A program made the position numbers and the translations under genes. This document shows, piece after piece, positions 45,293 to 54,408 of a stretch of DNA of 60,844 nucleotides (its first letter is position 1; each line of letters starts with the position of its first letter). The stretch is from NCBI GenBank assembly GCA_024103355.1, contig JAGFIU010000041.1:1-60844 (forward strand). The letters are read 5' to 3'. The DNA comes from Bacteroidota bacterium. GTDB lineage: Bacteria; Bacteroidota; Bacteroidia; NS11-12g; UBA955. The notes beneath the pieces are model-generated. The model was given only the letters and a program-made list of their open reading frames with translations, ran no database searches and had not been told where the DNA came from.

Positions 45293-47611
45293 ATGGCATT
45301 CAACAATAAATCATCAATTTTTAAAATCGGAGTCCTTTTGCTCTTTGTTCTTATCCCATTGGGTTCTATCGCGCAACAAAAGGAAACCATTAAAGCAGAG
45401 AAAGCATTAAAAGAGAAAAAGTACGAACGTGCTTTAAAATTCTCAGAAAAAGCTTTAAAGAAAGATAGCAAGGATATTCTTGCATTGATATACAAATCCC
45501 AGTCATTATATTATTTATTTAAAACCCCTTCAACTTCTGAGAAATATAGCAATGGATTGAAAAACGCGGTAAAAGCGGCACAAAGAGCAATGGAAAAAGA
45601 CGAAGAAAACTTAGTTGAAACAGTTTTCGGAGATTATTTGAAATTGCTGGCAACTGAGAATAATGCAGAAGGTGAAAAGTATTTCAAACAAGAACGATAT
45701 AATAAAGCAGAGCAATATTTTGAATTGAGTGTGAAATTTAATCCGAATGATACAAACGCCTTATTTTATTTAGGTTCGTGTTATTGGTATGAAGAACAAA
45801 GACCAGCGGCAGTTGAATTGTTTAAGACAGTAGCACAAAATAACTTCTCAACATTTTCGGAGAGTGGGTTTATTAATCAAGCTCATTTTAAAGCATATCG
45901 TTTCCTAACAGAGTATTATATGGGCGAAGAAAAATGGGATTCTGCGAATATTTATGTCTCAATGGGCTTAGAAATGTTTCCGGATGATCATATTTTAAAA
46001 GGGAATCGTTATGGGCTGTACAGAGTTAGAGTAAGGACACTCCCGCCATCTTTAAATTACTTGGCAGAAGTGAGAGCTGCATTGCAAGATTACCCCTCAG
46101 ATTCCTTCTTTCTAATAAAAGAAAACGCACTATATATATATCTGTTCAAGAATGCATTATCCAATAACGAGATTGCCTATTGTGATTCATTGCTTGGAAT
46201 TTTTGTATTGGATAGGCTTGAAAGAGCCAATAGAGAGGATAGAGGTTGGATTGAAAAATTTGATATTTTTGTAGGAAACAAGCCCATAGAAATATTTAGG
46301 AAACTACTCGATTATAGTACTTCCTACTATCATAAAGATATTTTTGCTTGGTTAATTCAAAAGTGGGTAAGTGAATTGCTCAATAAAGACACTGTTAGTG
46401 CAAAAGAATATTTGACTATTGCGGAGAATGAATTTAATGCGGGGAACAAAGAATATGCTGTATTAATGCTCTTAGCAGAATATAATCGACCCGGAAGGAA
46501 GGGTGAAAATGAATTACAGTTGATATCAATGCTAACAAAATGGTCAAAAAGTCAATTGCCATTATTGGCTATTGATTATGCACATGAGATGTTTGGCTTG
46601 ATTCGCAAAACAAAAAATAAATCAAAGGTGGAACCCGTATATAAAAGTATAAAGTATAGATTTATTGATTCACTTGCTGCCAATAATTATTTCTTTCGAG
46701 CATATTCAATTTTTGAAGAAGCTATTCAAGATTTTCCCGCAGATAAAAAATATCTTCAAGAAGACAAACTTCGCAATTTGGCTAACTTAGATTTTAAAAT
46801 GAATTATTACGGTTCACGAATTGCAACATGGGGCAAAGAACCCAAAGCAGGAGAGGTTGCTTTTACTACCAATATGCTACCTGCCAATTGTGAAATAGGT
46901 TCGGTTTCGAAAGATGTTTATGAGAGGGTTTTGCAAAGAGTCAATTATTTTAGAAGAGTCTCCGGTGTTCGCAAACAAGTTTATTTTACAAAAGATTTAA
47001 ACGAAAAATGTCAATTTGCAGCATTATCATTCGAGGCAAACAAGAATCTGACACATAATATGGTTGATGGACTTCGCTGCTTTACTGAAGCAGGAAAAGA
47101 AGGTGCAGATAAAAGTCTTTTAGTCAGAGAGTCAAATCCGTCATTAGCAATTACGGCATTGATGGGTGATAAAGCAGGGAGTCAAGGAAATAGAAGATGG
47201 CTTCAATATCCCCTTTCTTTAAATATGGGCTTTGGAGCAGGACCTACTTCGCAAGTCTTGTGGGTCATGGATAATGCAAATGTTGGAGATTCAGTCTATT
47301 ATAAAGAACGTTTTATAGCATATCCTAATGCAGGTTATACTCCCAAAATGCTATGTTTTTCTAAATGGACTTTTTCTGTCTTTGATGACGTTGAAGGTGC
47401 TGTTATTAAGGTGAAAAACAGTGCAGGAAAGGAAATACCGGTTATAGTTGAGCCGGTTGTAAATGGGTATGCGATGCCCACCCTTGTTTTTGCACCTGAA
47501 TTTGAATTAGATAAGGGTGAAAATGACCAAAAGTTTTCAGTTAATATCAAACTTAAAAATGGCAAAACCTTTTCTTATGATGTGACTTTGTTCACACCTG
47601 ACTTGAAATAA
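45293..47611 (+). CDS. Secreted TPR protein with C-terminal CAP (SCP/YkwD) domain
   Basis: A 772-residue protein. A signal peptide or anchor (8-27, ending SIAQQ) precedes TPR-like helical repeats, clearest at 28-65 (AEKALKEKKYERALKFSEKALKK) and 125-180 (AEQYFELSVKFNPNDTNALFYLGSCYW). A long helical middle follows. The CAP domain (about 540-690) has VLQRVNYFRRVSGV, CQFAALSFEANKNLTHNM, QGNRRWLQYPLSLNMGFGAG and VLWVMDN. The last 80 residues form a beta-rich domain. CAP proteins bind lipids or act at the cell wall; the repeat-plus-CAP build suggests a periplasmic complex member. Confidence 0.8.
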   Translation: MAFNNKSSIFKIGVLLLFVLIPLGSIAQQKETIKAEKALKEKKYERALKFSEKALKKDSKDILALIYKSQSLYYLFKTPSTSEKYSNGLKNAVKAAQRAMEKDEENLVETVFGDYLKLLATENNAEGEKYFKQERYNKAEQYFELSVKFNPNDTNALFYLGSCYWYEEQRPAAVELFKTVAQNNFSTFSESGFINQAHFKAYRFLTEYYMGEEKWDSANIYVSMGLEMFPDDHILKGNRYGLYRVRVRTLPPSLNYLAEVRAALQDYPSDSFFLIKENALYIYLFKNALSNNEIAYCDSLLGIFVLDRLERANREDRGWIEKFDIFVGNKPIEIFRKLLDYSTSYYHKDIFAWLIQKWVSELLNKDTVSAKEYLTIAENEFNAGNKEYAVLMLLAEYNRPGRKGENELQLISMLTKWSKSQLPLLAIDYAHEMFGLIRKTKNKSKVEPVYKSIKYRFIDSLAANNYFFRAYSIFEEAIQDFPADKKYLQEDKLRNLANLDFKMNYYGSRIATWGKEPKAGEVAFTTNMLPANCEIGSVSKDVYERVLQRVNYFRRVSGVRKQVYFTKDLNEKCQFAALSFEANKNLTHNMVDGLRCFTEAGKEGADKSLLVRESNPSLAITALMGDKAGSQGNRRWLQYPLSLNMGFGAGPTSQVLWVMDNANVGDSVYYKERFIAYPNAGYTPKMLCFSKWTFSVFDDVEGAVIKVKNSAGKEIPVIVEPVVNGYAMPTLVFAPEFELDKGENDQKFSVNIKLKNGKTFSYDVTLFTPDLK

Positions 47612-47615
47612 AGAG

Positions 47616-48197
47616 CTACTTTTTTGTTATAATTATCAAACTCAGCTCATCGGCAAAGTACCAATTTCCATTCATTTTAAGAAGCAAAATCCTAATTCTA
47701 ATTTTGTCTTTTTTGCCCCGTTTCATTTCCAAATTTAGATAACAAAATTCTCGGTCATAATCAGGATGAATGCCATGTTCAAGAAAGAAATGAAGGGGTT
47801 CACTTTTTTTTAAATTAATATCTGATTCCTTGGCATCCTTAAAAACCCTCTTAAATTGTTTGTTGAGCCCGGATTTGAACAATAAGAATTTGTATCTGAA
47901 TGTAGTTTCAGAATATTTCTGCTTTGCAGTTGAATCTAAAAAGTTTTGATAATCCTCCCAGGTTGGAGTATTATTGAGGATATATTCTTTCTTCTTTCTG
48001 GAAATTGATTTATAAAGAGTATCAGCCAACCGTATCAAAGAGTTGTTTTCTTCTAAATATAAACTGTCTTGAAAACTTCTAAAGGGGATTGGATTAGTTT
48101 TCGCGCTTTTTTCAAAATCCTGAGCAGAGATTTGGCAGATTCCTATTATTAGTGAAGTGAACAACACAAAGTATTTCACATCTGCAAATATAATCAT
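47616..48197 (-). CDS. Secreted hypothetical protein
   Basis: A 193-residue protein with an N-terminal signal sequence (VKYFVLFTSLIIGICQISAQ) and a soluble mixed alpha/beta remainder rich in Lys and Phe. The tail MNGNWYFADELSLIIITKK resembles the end of small DUF-type lipocalin or NTF2-like proteins, but I do not recognise the family. A TATATTTG box overlaps the first codons (ATG ATT ATA TTT GCA). The true start may therefore be the GTG six codons in, which would give a shorter, more usual signal peptide. It converges on the TPR-CAP gene (4 bases apart). Confidence 0.6.
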   Translation of the reverse strand: MIIFADVKYFVLFTSLIIGICQISAQDFEKSAKTNPIPFRSFQDSLYLEENNSLIRLADTLYKSISRKKKEYILNNTPTWEDYQNFLDSTAKQKYSETTFRYKFLLFKSGLNKQFKRVFKDAKESDINLKKSEPLHFFLEHGIHPDYDREFCYLNLEMKRGKKDKIRIRILLLKMNGNWYFADELSLIIITKK

Positions 48198-48219
48198 TGT
48201 GATTTAAGTATATTTGATG

Positions 48220-48564
48220 TTATTTTACAAGACTTTCAGGGTCCCAAAATATATTTTCAAAATCAACAATTTTATTGTCTTTAACCAAAACACCTTCTCT
48301 CGCAAGCAACTCTTCCATACTTACGGACTTGAAATGAAATTTGCCGGTAATGAGTCCGTTTCGATTTACTACTCTGTGAGCAGGTACGCCATGCTTTTTA
48401 TCATTGCCAAGGCTGTTTAATGCATATCCAACCACTCTGGAACTACTTGCTGCTCCTAAGAAACGTGCAATAGCTCCATAAGAAGTAACTCTTCCTTCCG
48501 GTATTTGTTTAACTGTTTCCCAAACTTGTTCAAAGAAATCATTCGATATACTCGTTTTTTTCAT
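48220..48564 (-). CDS. Alkyltransferase-like protein (MGMT family, Cys to Ala)
   Basis: A 114-residue DNA-binding domain of the O6-alkylguanine transferase fold: FFEQVWETVKQIPEGRVTSYGAIARFLG, then SSRVVGYALNSL with the base-flipping Arg, then PAHRVV at 61-66. Repair enzymes have PCHR with the acceptor Cys; here the Cys is Ala. This places it among alkyltransferase-like proteins (Atl), which bind alkylated guanine and hand it to nucleotide excision repair. The C-terminus is slightly extended. Confidence 0.9.
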   Translation of the reverse strand: MKKTSISNDFFEQVWETVKQIPEGRVTSYGAIARFLGAASSSRVVGYALNSLGNDKKHGVPAHRVVNRNGLITGKFHFKSVSMEELLAREGVLVKDNKIVDFENIFWDPESLVK

Positions 48565-48597
48565 CTACATTGGTATAATACTTGTTCAGTCAAGAAC

Positions 48598-48605
48598 TAT
48601 CTTTG
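48598..48605 (+). promoter_or_regulatory. -7 promoter box of the thioredoxin-like lipoprotein gene
   Basis: TATCTTTG, 22 bases before the ATG at 48628. Confidence 0.55.
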
Positions 48606-48627
48606 CAAATCTAAAAACTAAATATAT

Positions 48628-50145
48628 ATGAAAAAATACCTTTTCAGCATACTCGTTTTGCTTTCAGGACTAACTGCATGTGCACAAAACAAAAACAGTA
48701 AAGATGATTATCCTCCTGCTCGTGAAGGATATGCAATAAAGGTAAAAATCAAAGGGATTAAGCCTGGGAGTCAGTTTATTCTCGCAAATTACCTTGGAGA
48801 TAAACCCTATGCTCGAGATACAGCCTTTGCAGACGCTAAAGGTATTGCCACATTTTCAGGGAAGGACAGACTCGAAAGGGGGATTTATATGGTACTTCTG
48901 CCCGGAATGTCCTATTTTGAAATATTATCAACCGACAATAATTACTTCTCTATAGAAACTGATACAACCAAGGAAGATTATTACCAAGAAATGGTCATCA
49001 CGGGTTCGCCTGAAAATACTCGTTTTGTTGCATACAATCTGTTTCTAACAAAGAAAGGAATTGAGAGGAGCAAAGCAAAGGATGATGAAGCCAAAAAAGT
49101 GATAGATAAGGAAGTTGATGCATACAAACAAAAGCAAATTAAAGAATACCCAAAAGATTTATTATCCCATGTACTTTTGATGATGGAACAACCCAAGGTT
49201 CCCGATGCCCCAGAAGGAATGACTCCGGAAGATGCTAAACAATGGCAGTACAACTATTATGTTGCACATTATTGGGATAATATAGACTTGAAAGAAGAAG
49301 GATTAACAAGAACCCCGGGTGCAATATTTCAAAATATTCTCGATAGATTTTATGATAAAGTTATAAGCCAAGACCCTGACTCTCTCATTAAATACATTGA
49401 TATTGTTTCTGCTAAGATGGATGGCAACAAAGAGGTAGAAAGATTTTATATTTGGTATATGACTCGCAAATATGAAACTAGCAAAGTGATGTGTCATGAT
49501 GCTGTTTTTGCACACATGGCTAGAAAATTCTATTGTGCAGGGAAAGCTTTCTGGGCAGACAGTACTACCATTGCCAAGATTTGTGAAAAAGCTGAGATGA
49601 TAGGTTATACTACTTGTAAAACAAAGGTTCCTGATTTGAGATGTGCTGACATTAATGACCAATACCATCATTTGTATCAAGAAAAAGGACGTTATATAGT
49701 TTTGATTTTTTGGGATCCTACTTGTGGGCATTGCAAAAAGGTATTACCTAAAGTAGAAGATTTAAAAAAACGTATGGGAGATACTATTTCAGTTTATGCG
49801 GTATCTTCAGAAGGAAAATATGACGAATGGGTTAAATACACCAATGAACATCCTGAACTCAATAAAATTTTTACTAATGTTTGCAAGACTGACCGATATT
49901 TCCCATGGCCTGTCAATAGACAACATTATGATATTCAAGCTAATCCAACCATTTTCTTGTTAGACAGCGAAAAGAAAGTAATTGCCAAGAAAATTGACGA
50001 AGACCGCTTGGAAGAGTTTATTATCTATATGTTAGGAGAAGACAATGTGCTTCCTAAGGAGCTAGTCAATGCAAGAATAAAGGATTTTCAGGCAAAACAT
50101 CCGGAGCCAAAAGAAGAACCGGCAACAAATTCTGAGTCCAAATAA
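48628..50145 (+). CDS. Thioredoxin-fold lipoprotein (DUF4369/TlpA-like)
   Basis: A 505-residue lipoprotein: signal peptide with lipobox GLTAC, Cys at 18. A DUF4369-like beta domain (about 34-130) contains KVKIKGIKPGSQFILANYLGDK. A helical middle (130-340) follows. The thioredoxin domain (about 345-470) has VLIFWDPTCGHCKKVLPKVEDL (CxxC as CGHC) and the cis-Pro in IQANPTIFLLD. The tail is charged and Pro/Glu-rich. It is likely a periplasm-facing thiol reductase or oxidase, as in many Bacteroidota TlpA relatives. Monocistronic, ended by the hairpin at 50154. Confidence 0.88.
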   Translation: MKKYLFSILVLLSGLTACAQNKNSKDDYPPAREGYAIKVKIKGIKPGSQFILANYLGDKPYARDTAFADAKGIATFSGKDRLERGIYMVLLPGMSYFEILSTDNNYFSIETDTTKEDYYQEMVITGSPENTRFVAYNLFLTKKGIERSKAKDDEAKKVIDKEVDAYKQKQIKEYPKDLLSHVLLMMEQPKVPDAPEGMTPEDAKQWQYNYYVAHYWDNIDLKEEGLTRTPGAIFQNILDRFYDKVISQDPDSLIKYIDIVSAKMDGNKEVERFYIWYMTRKYETSKVMCHDAVFAHMARKFYCAGKAFWADSTTIAKICEKAEMIGYTTCKTKVPDLRCADINDQYHHLYQEKGRYIVLIFWDPTCGHCKKVLPKVEDLKKRMGDTISVYAVSSEGKYDEWVKYTNEHPELNKIFTNVCKTDRYFPWPVNRQHYDIQANPTIFLLDSEKKVIAKKIDEDRLEEFIIYMLGEDNVLPKELVNARIKDFQAKHPEPKEEPATNSESK

Positions 50146-50153
50146 TACTGAAT

Positions 50154-50184
50154 AAAAAGGGTTAACAACAGTTAACCCTTTTTT
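50154..50184. terminator. Bidirectional terminator between convergent genes
   Basis: A 13-pair stem AAAAAGGGTTAAC / GTTAACCCTTTTT with a 4-base loop (50167-50170). A-run on the left and T-run on the right allow termination in both directions, serving the lipoprotein gene (plus) and the dnaA-ppx-lplA-nth run (minus). Confidence 0.88.
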
Positions 50185-50212
50185 GTTACAATAAAGGCAA
50201 GTAGCTTAATGT

Positions 50213-50848
50213 TTATTTGAATAACTCTTTTCTTCCTGCAAAACTACAAATAGGGCAGGTATGAGGGTCGTGGCCTCTTGCAGGACAATAAGTTCTTCCA
50301 AAATAGATGATTTGTAAATGGACTTTATTCCACAATTCTTTTGGTATTAGCCTTTTAAGGTCTTTTTCAGTTTGAGTTACAGATTTGCCGTTACTTAATC
50401 CCCATCTCCAGGCCAATCTATGAATATGAGTGTCTACAGGAAATGAAGGAATACCAAATGATTGTGACATGATTACCGATGCTGTTTTGTGTCCTACACC
50501 CGGCAATTCTTCAAGCAATTCTATTTTATTTGGAACTTCACCTTTGTACTTCGTGAGTAAAATATTGCTTAACTCATAAATCGCTTTTGATTTGGCAGGG
50601 GAGAGTCCACAAGGTTTTATAATTTCTCTGATTTCTTCAACACTGAGCTTGATCATGTCAAAAGGGTTGTCAGCAAGAGAAAACAACTCCGGGGTTACTT
50701 TGTTTACTCGTTCATCTTTACATTGAGCAGAGAGTAATACCGCAATAAGCAAGGTATAGGTATCCTTGTGGTGTAGAGGAATAGGAGGGTTTGAGAATTT
50801 TTTATCTAATACATTTAAGATCAGTGATATCTTTTCTTTTTTGTTCAT
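50213..50848 (-). CDS. nth: Endonuclease III, altered iron-sulfur site
   Basis: A 211-residue HhH-GPD DNA glycosylase/AP-lyase removing oxidised pyrimidines. Catalytic Lys is in LEELPGVGHKTASVIM and catalytic Asp in FPVDTHIHRLAWRWGL. The C-terminal cluster region has only Cys188, Cys198 and Cys201 (C-x9-C-x2-C). The canonical pattern is C-x6-C-x2-C-x5-C, so the fourth Cys is missing and the first spacing is longer. The cluster is probably lost or has a different ligand. It ends the dnaA-ppx-lplA-nth run, 2 bases after lplA. Confidence 0.92.
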   Translation of the reverse strand: MNKKEKISLILNVLDKKFSNPPIPLHHKDTYTLLIAVLLSAQCKDERVNKVTPELFSLADNPFDMIKLSVEEIREIIKPCGLSPAKSKAIYELSNILLTKYKGEVPNKIELLEELPGVGHKTASVIMSQSFGIPSFPVDTHIHRLAWRWGLSNGKSVTQTEKDLKRLIPKELWNKVHLQIIYFGRTYCPARGHDPHTCPICSFAGRKELFK

Positions 50849-50850
50849 GC

Positions 50851-51828
50851 TTAAAAGAAACTGAATGTTAATGGAGATAAATGAGATGTATTATTATGAG
50901 TAAAGTGTTTAATAATTGAATCAATTTTTGAAGGGAAATGCTTTTTGCCAAGCATAATTCTTTCTAAATTATCAAAGAGATTCCTATCTGGATGTTCAAT
51001 TTTTACTTTAGTAATCAATGAATCTCTGGCAACTTCCAAAAAAATATTTCCCATAGACTCATTAAATTCAAATGAGTTGCGAAAAGTATAAGAAGGTGAA
51101 TACCCATAGTTCCATTCGTCTGTTTCATATTTGGTAACTGCCAAAGCTTCTATCTGGTCTGTCTCATCGCATGAAAAACCTCTGGTTTCTCTAACACCAA
51201 AATGTTGGATAAGATGTTGGGCGAGGCCTTCCGAAAACTTATTTATATCCATGTCAAATTGCATGAGTTTTCTAATATTGGTGACCTTACTTCTGATAGA
51301 TTGAACTGACATATCCGAATATCGATTTGGAATAGCTTTAATAGCATTTCCTAAATTTTCTATATCGGAATCAAAAAGCAGTGTTCCATGATGAAGAATC
51401 AGCTTTTCTTTTCGAAAATGATGTTCTGCATTGCCGCTTATTTTTAAATCTCCAACTATAATATCATTACGTCCACTAGGCTCTGCCTTAATACCTAAAG
51501 AGTTTAAGTAAGAAATAACTGGGCTGATAAATCTTATAAAGTTTACTATTTTATTCTCATTTTCAATCGGTAATGCAATGCTAAAATTTAAATTCCCTTT
51601 GTCGTGAAATACGGTTCCACCTCCGGAAATTCTTCTGACTACTTTAATGTTATTTTCGTAAACATGCTTAAAGTTTATTTCTGCAAGTGCGTTCTGATGT
51701 TTTCCAACAACAACAGTATTATCATTTTGCCATAACATAATAAATCCTGTTGTAATCTGATTCAATAAAAATTCTTCAGCAGCGAGGTTGAAATATGGAT
51801 TTGAATATGGATTAAAAATAAAAATCAC
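50851..51828 (-). CDS. lplA: Lipoate-protein ligase A
   Basis: A 325-residue enzyme that activates lipoate and transfers it to lipoyl domains of 2-oxoacid dehydrogenases and GcvH. Its core has NPYFNLAAEEFLL, RRISGGGTVFHDKGNLNFS (lipoyl-AMP loop, about 70-88), and GDLKISGNAEHHFRKEKLILHHGTLLF with the catalytic Lys. The C-terminal accessory domain follows. Its start overlaps the end of the Ppx gene by 4 bases. Confidence 0.93.
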   Translation of the reverse strand: MIFIFNPYSNPYFNLAAEEFLLNQITTGFIMLWQNDNTVVVGKHQNALAEINFKHVYENNIKVVRRISGGGTVFHDKGNLNFSIALPIENENKIVNFIRFISPVISYLNSLGIKAEPSGRNDIIVGDLKISGNAEHHFRKEKLILHHGTLLFDSDIENLGNAIKAIPNRYSDMSVQSIRSKVTNIRKLMQFDMDINKFSEGLAQHLIQHFGVRETRGFSCDETDQIEALAVTKYETDEWNYGYSPSYTFRNSFEFNESMGNIFLEVARDSLITKVKIEHPDRNLFDNLERIMLGKKHFPSKIDSIIKHFTHNNTSHLSPLTFSFF

Positions 51829-52739
51829 TTAGGAACGACTTTTAGTTGATGTGATGCCTTATTATGAAAATACTCATTCCACAATTCCTGAATGATACCA
51901 TCTTTAAGTCCAAAATCAGGAGAAATAATCTGATTCGAATTGATGATACCCATAATTTTTATGTAGATATCACCTGCATAATCAATTACTTCAGCTCTGT
52001 CGGGATTGAGTTGTAATTTGTAAACTCTTTCTTCATGGTTCATCTTATGAACTTTGTTTGTGATACTTTTTAGTTTTTTCAGAGACATGAATGAGCCTTC
52101 CTTGGTACCGGCAAGTTGATACAATTTGTTCATGCTTCCCCCGGTACCGATAGATTTAAACTTTCCCAACTTAGAGAGGTTTAGCCTGCACCAATCTTCA
52201 AGTTTATCCCATTCTTTTTGCTTCACTTTTCCTTCTCTCATTCTCACTACCCCAATATTAAAACTCTTAGTAAATAAGGCCTTTCGGTTTTTTAAATAAG
52301 AAATTTCAGTACTTCCACCTCCAACATCGATGTGAATATAATCTGTTTTTTCGTCTAATAGATGTAAGAAGGATTTGATAATTAATTTAGATTCATCAAC
52401 CCCACTTATGATTTCAATTTCGATTCCTGTTTCGTTTTTTATTTTATTGATTATTTTCTTTGAATTCTCGGCATCTCGCATTGCACTGGTGGCACATGCG
52501 CGATAGTAATCTACGTTGTAAACATCCATTAATAAGGCAAATGCTTTGATTGACTTAATGAGTAGGTCTGCTTTTTTTTTGCCAATCTCCTTGTTCTTAA
52601 AGACATCATCCCCCAATCTTAATGGAAGACGTGTAAATTCAATTTTCTTAAAAACCGGATAAGAAGAATTTAAATCTAGCGGCCTGCTAATCAGGAATTT
52701 AACACCATTTGAACCAATATCGATTGCCGCAAATTTCAA
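51825..52739 (-). CDS. ppx: Ppx/GppA family phosphatase
   Basis: A 304-residue ASKHA-fold phosphatase. AAIDIGSNGVKFLIS (4-18), RACATSAMRDAENSKKII near 80, IISGVDESKLI near 106, YIHIDVGGGSTEISYL near 130 and SIGTGGSMNKL near 196 are the family phosphate-binding loops. It lacks the C-terminal HD domain of long Ppx proteins. It may hydrolyse polyphosphate or pppGpp; sequence does not decide. It follows dnaA after 6 bases. Confidence 0.88.
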   Translation of the reverse strand: MKFAAIDIGSNGVKFLISRPLDLNSSYPVFKKIEFTRLPLRLGDDVFKNKEIGKKKADLLIKSIKAFALLMDVYNVDYYRACATSAMRDAENSKKIINKIKNETGIEIEIISGVDESKLIIKSFLHLLDEKTDYIHIDVGGGSTEISYLKNRKALFTKSFNIGVVRMREGKVKQKEWDKLEDWCRLNLSKLGKFKSIGTGGSMNKLYQLAGTKEGSFMSLKKLKSITNKVHKMNHEERVYKLQLNPDRAEVIDYAGDIYIKIMGIINSNQIISPDFGLKDGIIQELWNEYFHNKASHQLKVVPK

Positions 52740-52745
52740 TTGTGT

Positions 52746-54188
52746 TTAGATAGTATTGATTTTAATTCTTTTTTGTAGCTCATCTACATCATATCTGAAT
52801 TTTTTATCTGTATCAATCAAGTCATTTACAGTTTGGCAAGCATGAATTACTGTAGAATGATCGCGACCTCCAAAATGAGAGCCTATGTTTTTTAGTGATG
52901 CCTTAGTGAAGTCTTTTGCAAAGTACATTGCAATCTGTCGTGCTTGAACAATTTCTCGCTTTCTTGTTTTTGATTTAACAGTATCAACTTCAATATTGTA
53001 ATAGTCACAAACGACTTTTTGGATAAAGTCGATTGAGATTTCTCTTGCGGCATTTTTAACTAAATTCTTCATTACTTGCTTTGCTAAGTCTAAATCAATT
53101 TCTTTTCTATTAAGAGAAGATTGTGCAAGTAGCGAAATCAATGCACCTTCAAGTTCTCTGACGTTATTATCTAGATTGTGTGCTATGTATTCGACTACTT
53201 CTTTTGATAAAGTAATTCCCTCGCTATATATCTTATTTTCAAGGATTTTTATTCTAGTTTCAAAATCAGGAGTTTCAACATCAGCACTCAAGCCCCATTT
53301 AAATCTACTAAGAAGTCGTTCATCTACATCTTTAATATCTTTAGGAGGCCTGTCGGATGTTAAGATAATTTGTTTTCCATTTTGATGTAAATGGTTGAAG
53401 ATTTGGAAAAAGATTTCTTGAGTCTTTTCTTTTTTGGAGAGTTCATGAACATCATCAACTATTAGTACATCAATCTGTTGGTAGAAGTTTATGAAATCAT
53501 TATGAGTATTATTTTTACAAGCTTCAACATATTGATTTGTAAACTTTCCTGTTTGAATATAAAGGACAACTTTGTTTTTATGGTTGATTTTGATTTGATT
53601 TCCAATTGCTTGCACAAGATGGGTTTTGCCAAGTCCGGTTCCTCCAAAAATCATAAATGGATTAAATGCAGTTTCACCGGGTTGTTGCGCTATTGAGAAG
53701 CCTGCAGAACGAGCAAGCCTGTTGCATTCCCCTTCAATAAAGTTATCAAAATTATATCTGCTTTGCAACTGGCTGTTGATATTGAGCCTTTTAATTCCGG
53801 GAATAATAAATGGATTTTTAATTTCTGTAATTACTTCCAAAGGCATATTAACTTCATTAGCGGTATTCTTATTTTGCTTAGAAGTTGGTAAATTAACAGT
53901 ATAAGGTATTTTTCCTGCATTAGAATTTTCTACGATTACATTGTATTCTAACTTGGCTCCGGGACCGACTACTTTACGAAGAGATTTCTGGAGAATATCG
54001 ACATAGTGTTCTTCAATCCATTCATAAAAAAACTGACTAGGTACTTGGATTGTAAGTACCTTATTTTCTAATTTTATAGGTGTAATTGGTTCAAACCATG
54101 TTTTAAAACTTTGTGGTGTAAGGTTATCTCTAAAAATCTTTAAGCATTTATTCCATGCTTCTTCGTGGTTTTGTAATTCTTCTGTCAT
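52746..54188 (-). CDS. dnaA: Chromosomal replication initiator DnaA
   Basis: A 480-residue AAA+ initiator. Domain I (1-85) has AWNKCLKIFRDNLTPQSFKTWF. A short linker precedes the AAA+ domain: YNFDNFIEGECNRLA, Walker A GGTGLGKT near 181, Walker B VLIVDDVHEL near 240, sensor 1 ILTSDRPPKDI, and LLSRFKWGL. Domain IV (about 385-480) has the signature GGRDHSTVIHAC. Full length. It heads dnaA-ppx-lplA-nth. The 220 bases upstream hold no DnaA-box cluster, so the origin is probably elsewhere. Confidence 0.97.
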   Translation of the reverse strand: MTEELQNHEEAWNKCLKIFRDNLTPQSFKTWFEPITPIKLENKVLTIQVPSQFFYEWIEEHYVDILQKSLRKVVGPGAKLEYNVIVENSNAGKIPYTVNLPTSKQNKNTANEVNMPLEVITEIKNPFIIPGIKRLNINSQLQSRYNFDNFIEGECNRLARSAGFSIAQQPGETAFNPFMIFGGTGLGKTHLVQAIGNQIKINHKNKVVLYIQTGKFTNQYVEACKNNTHNDFINFYQQIDVLIVDDVHELSKKEKTQEIFFQIFNHLHQNGKQIILTSDRPPKDIKDVDERLLSRFKWGLSADVETPDFETRIKILENKIYSEGITLSKEVVEYIAHNLDNNVRELEGALISLLAQSSLNRKEIDLDLAKQVMKNLVKNAAREISIDFIQKVVCDYYNIEVDTVKSKTRKREIVQARQIAMYFAKDFTKASLKNIGSHFGGRDHSTVIHACQTVNDLIDTDKKFRYDVDELQKRIKINTI

Positions 54189-54408
54189 TTTGTTTTATCC
54201 TCTTTTCTTGTTATTCCTTATTCTATTTAGCTTTCTCACCTTTAACAATCACCTCTCAATGCGGTTGCTAAATTGTTGTTTATTTTTACTTAAAAAAAAT
54301 TTATTTCGCTTGCATTTTAATATTCTTTTTTGCATAGTGAACTTGGCTATTTCGTTTATATACATTAAAGAACTAACAATTGTTATTTAACTGGGGCTAA
54401 AATAATCT

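Noticed and set aside
54189-54408. Possible replication origin upstream of dnaA
   Set aside because: The gap is AT-rich but has no cluster of TTATCCACA-type boxes; only weak partial matches (TTATCCTCT, TTATCCTTT).
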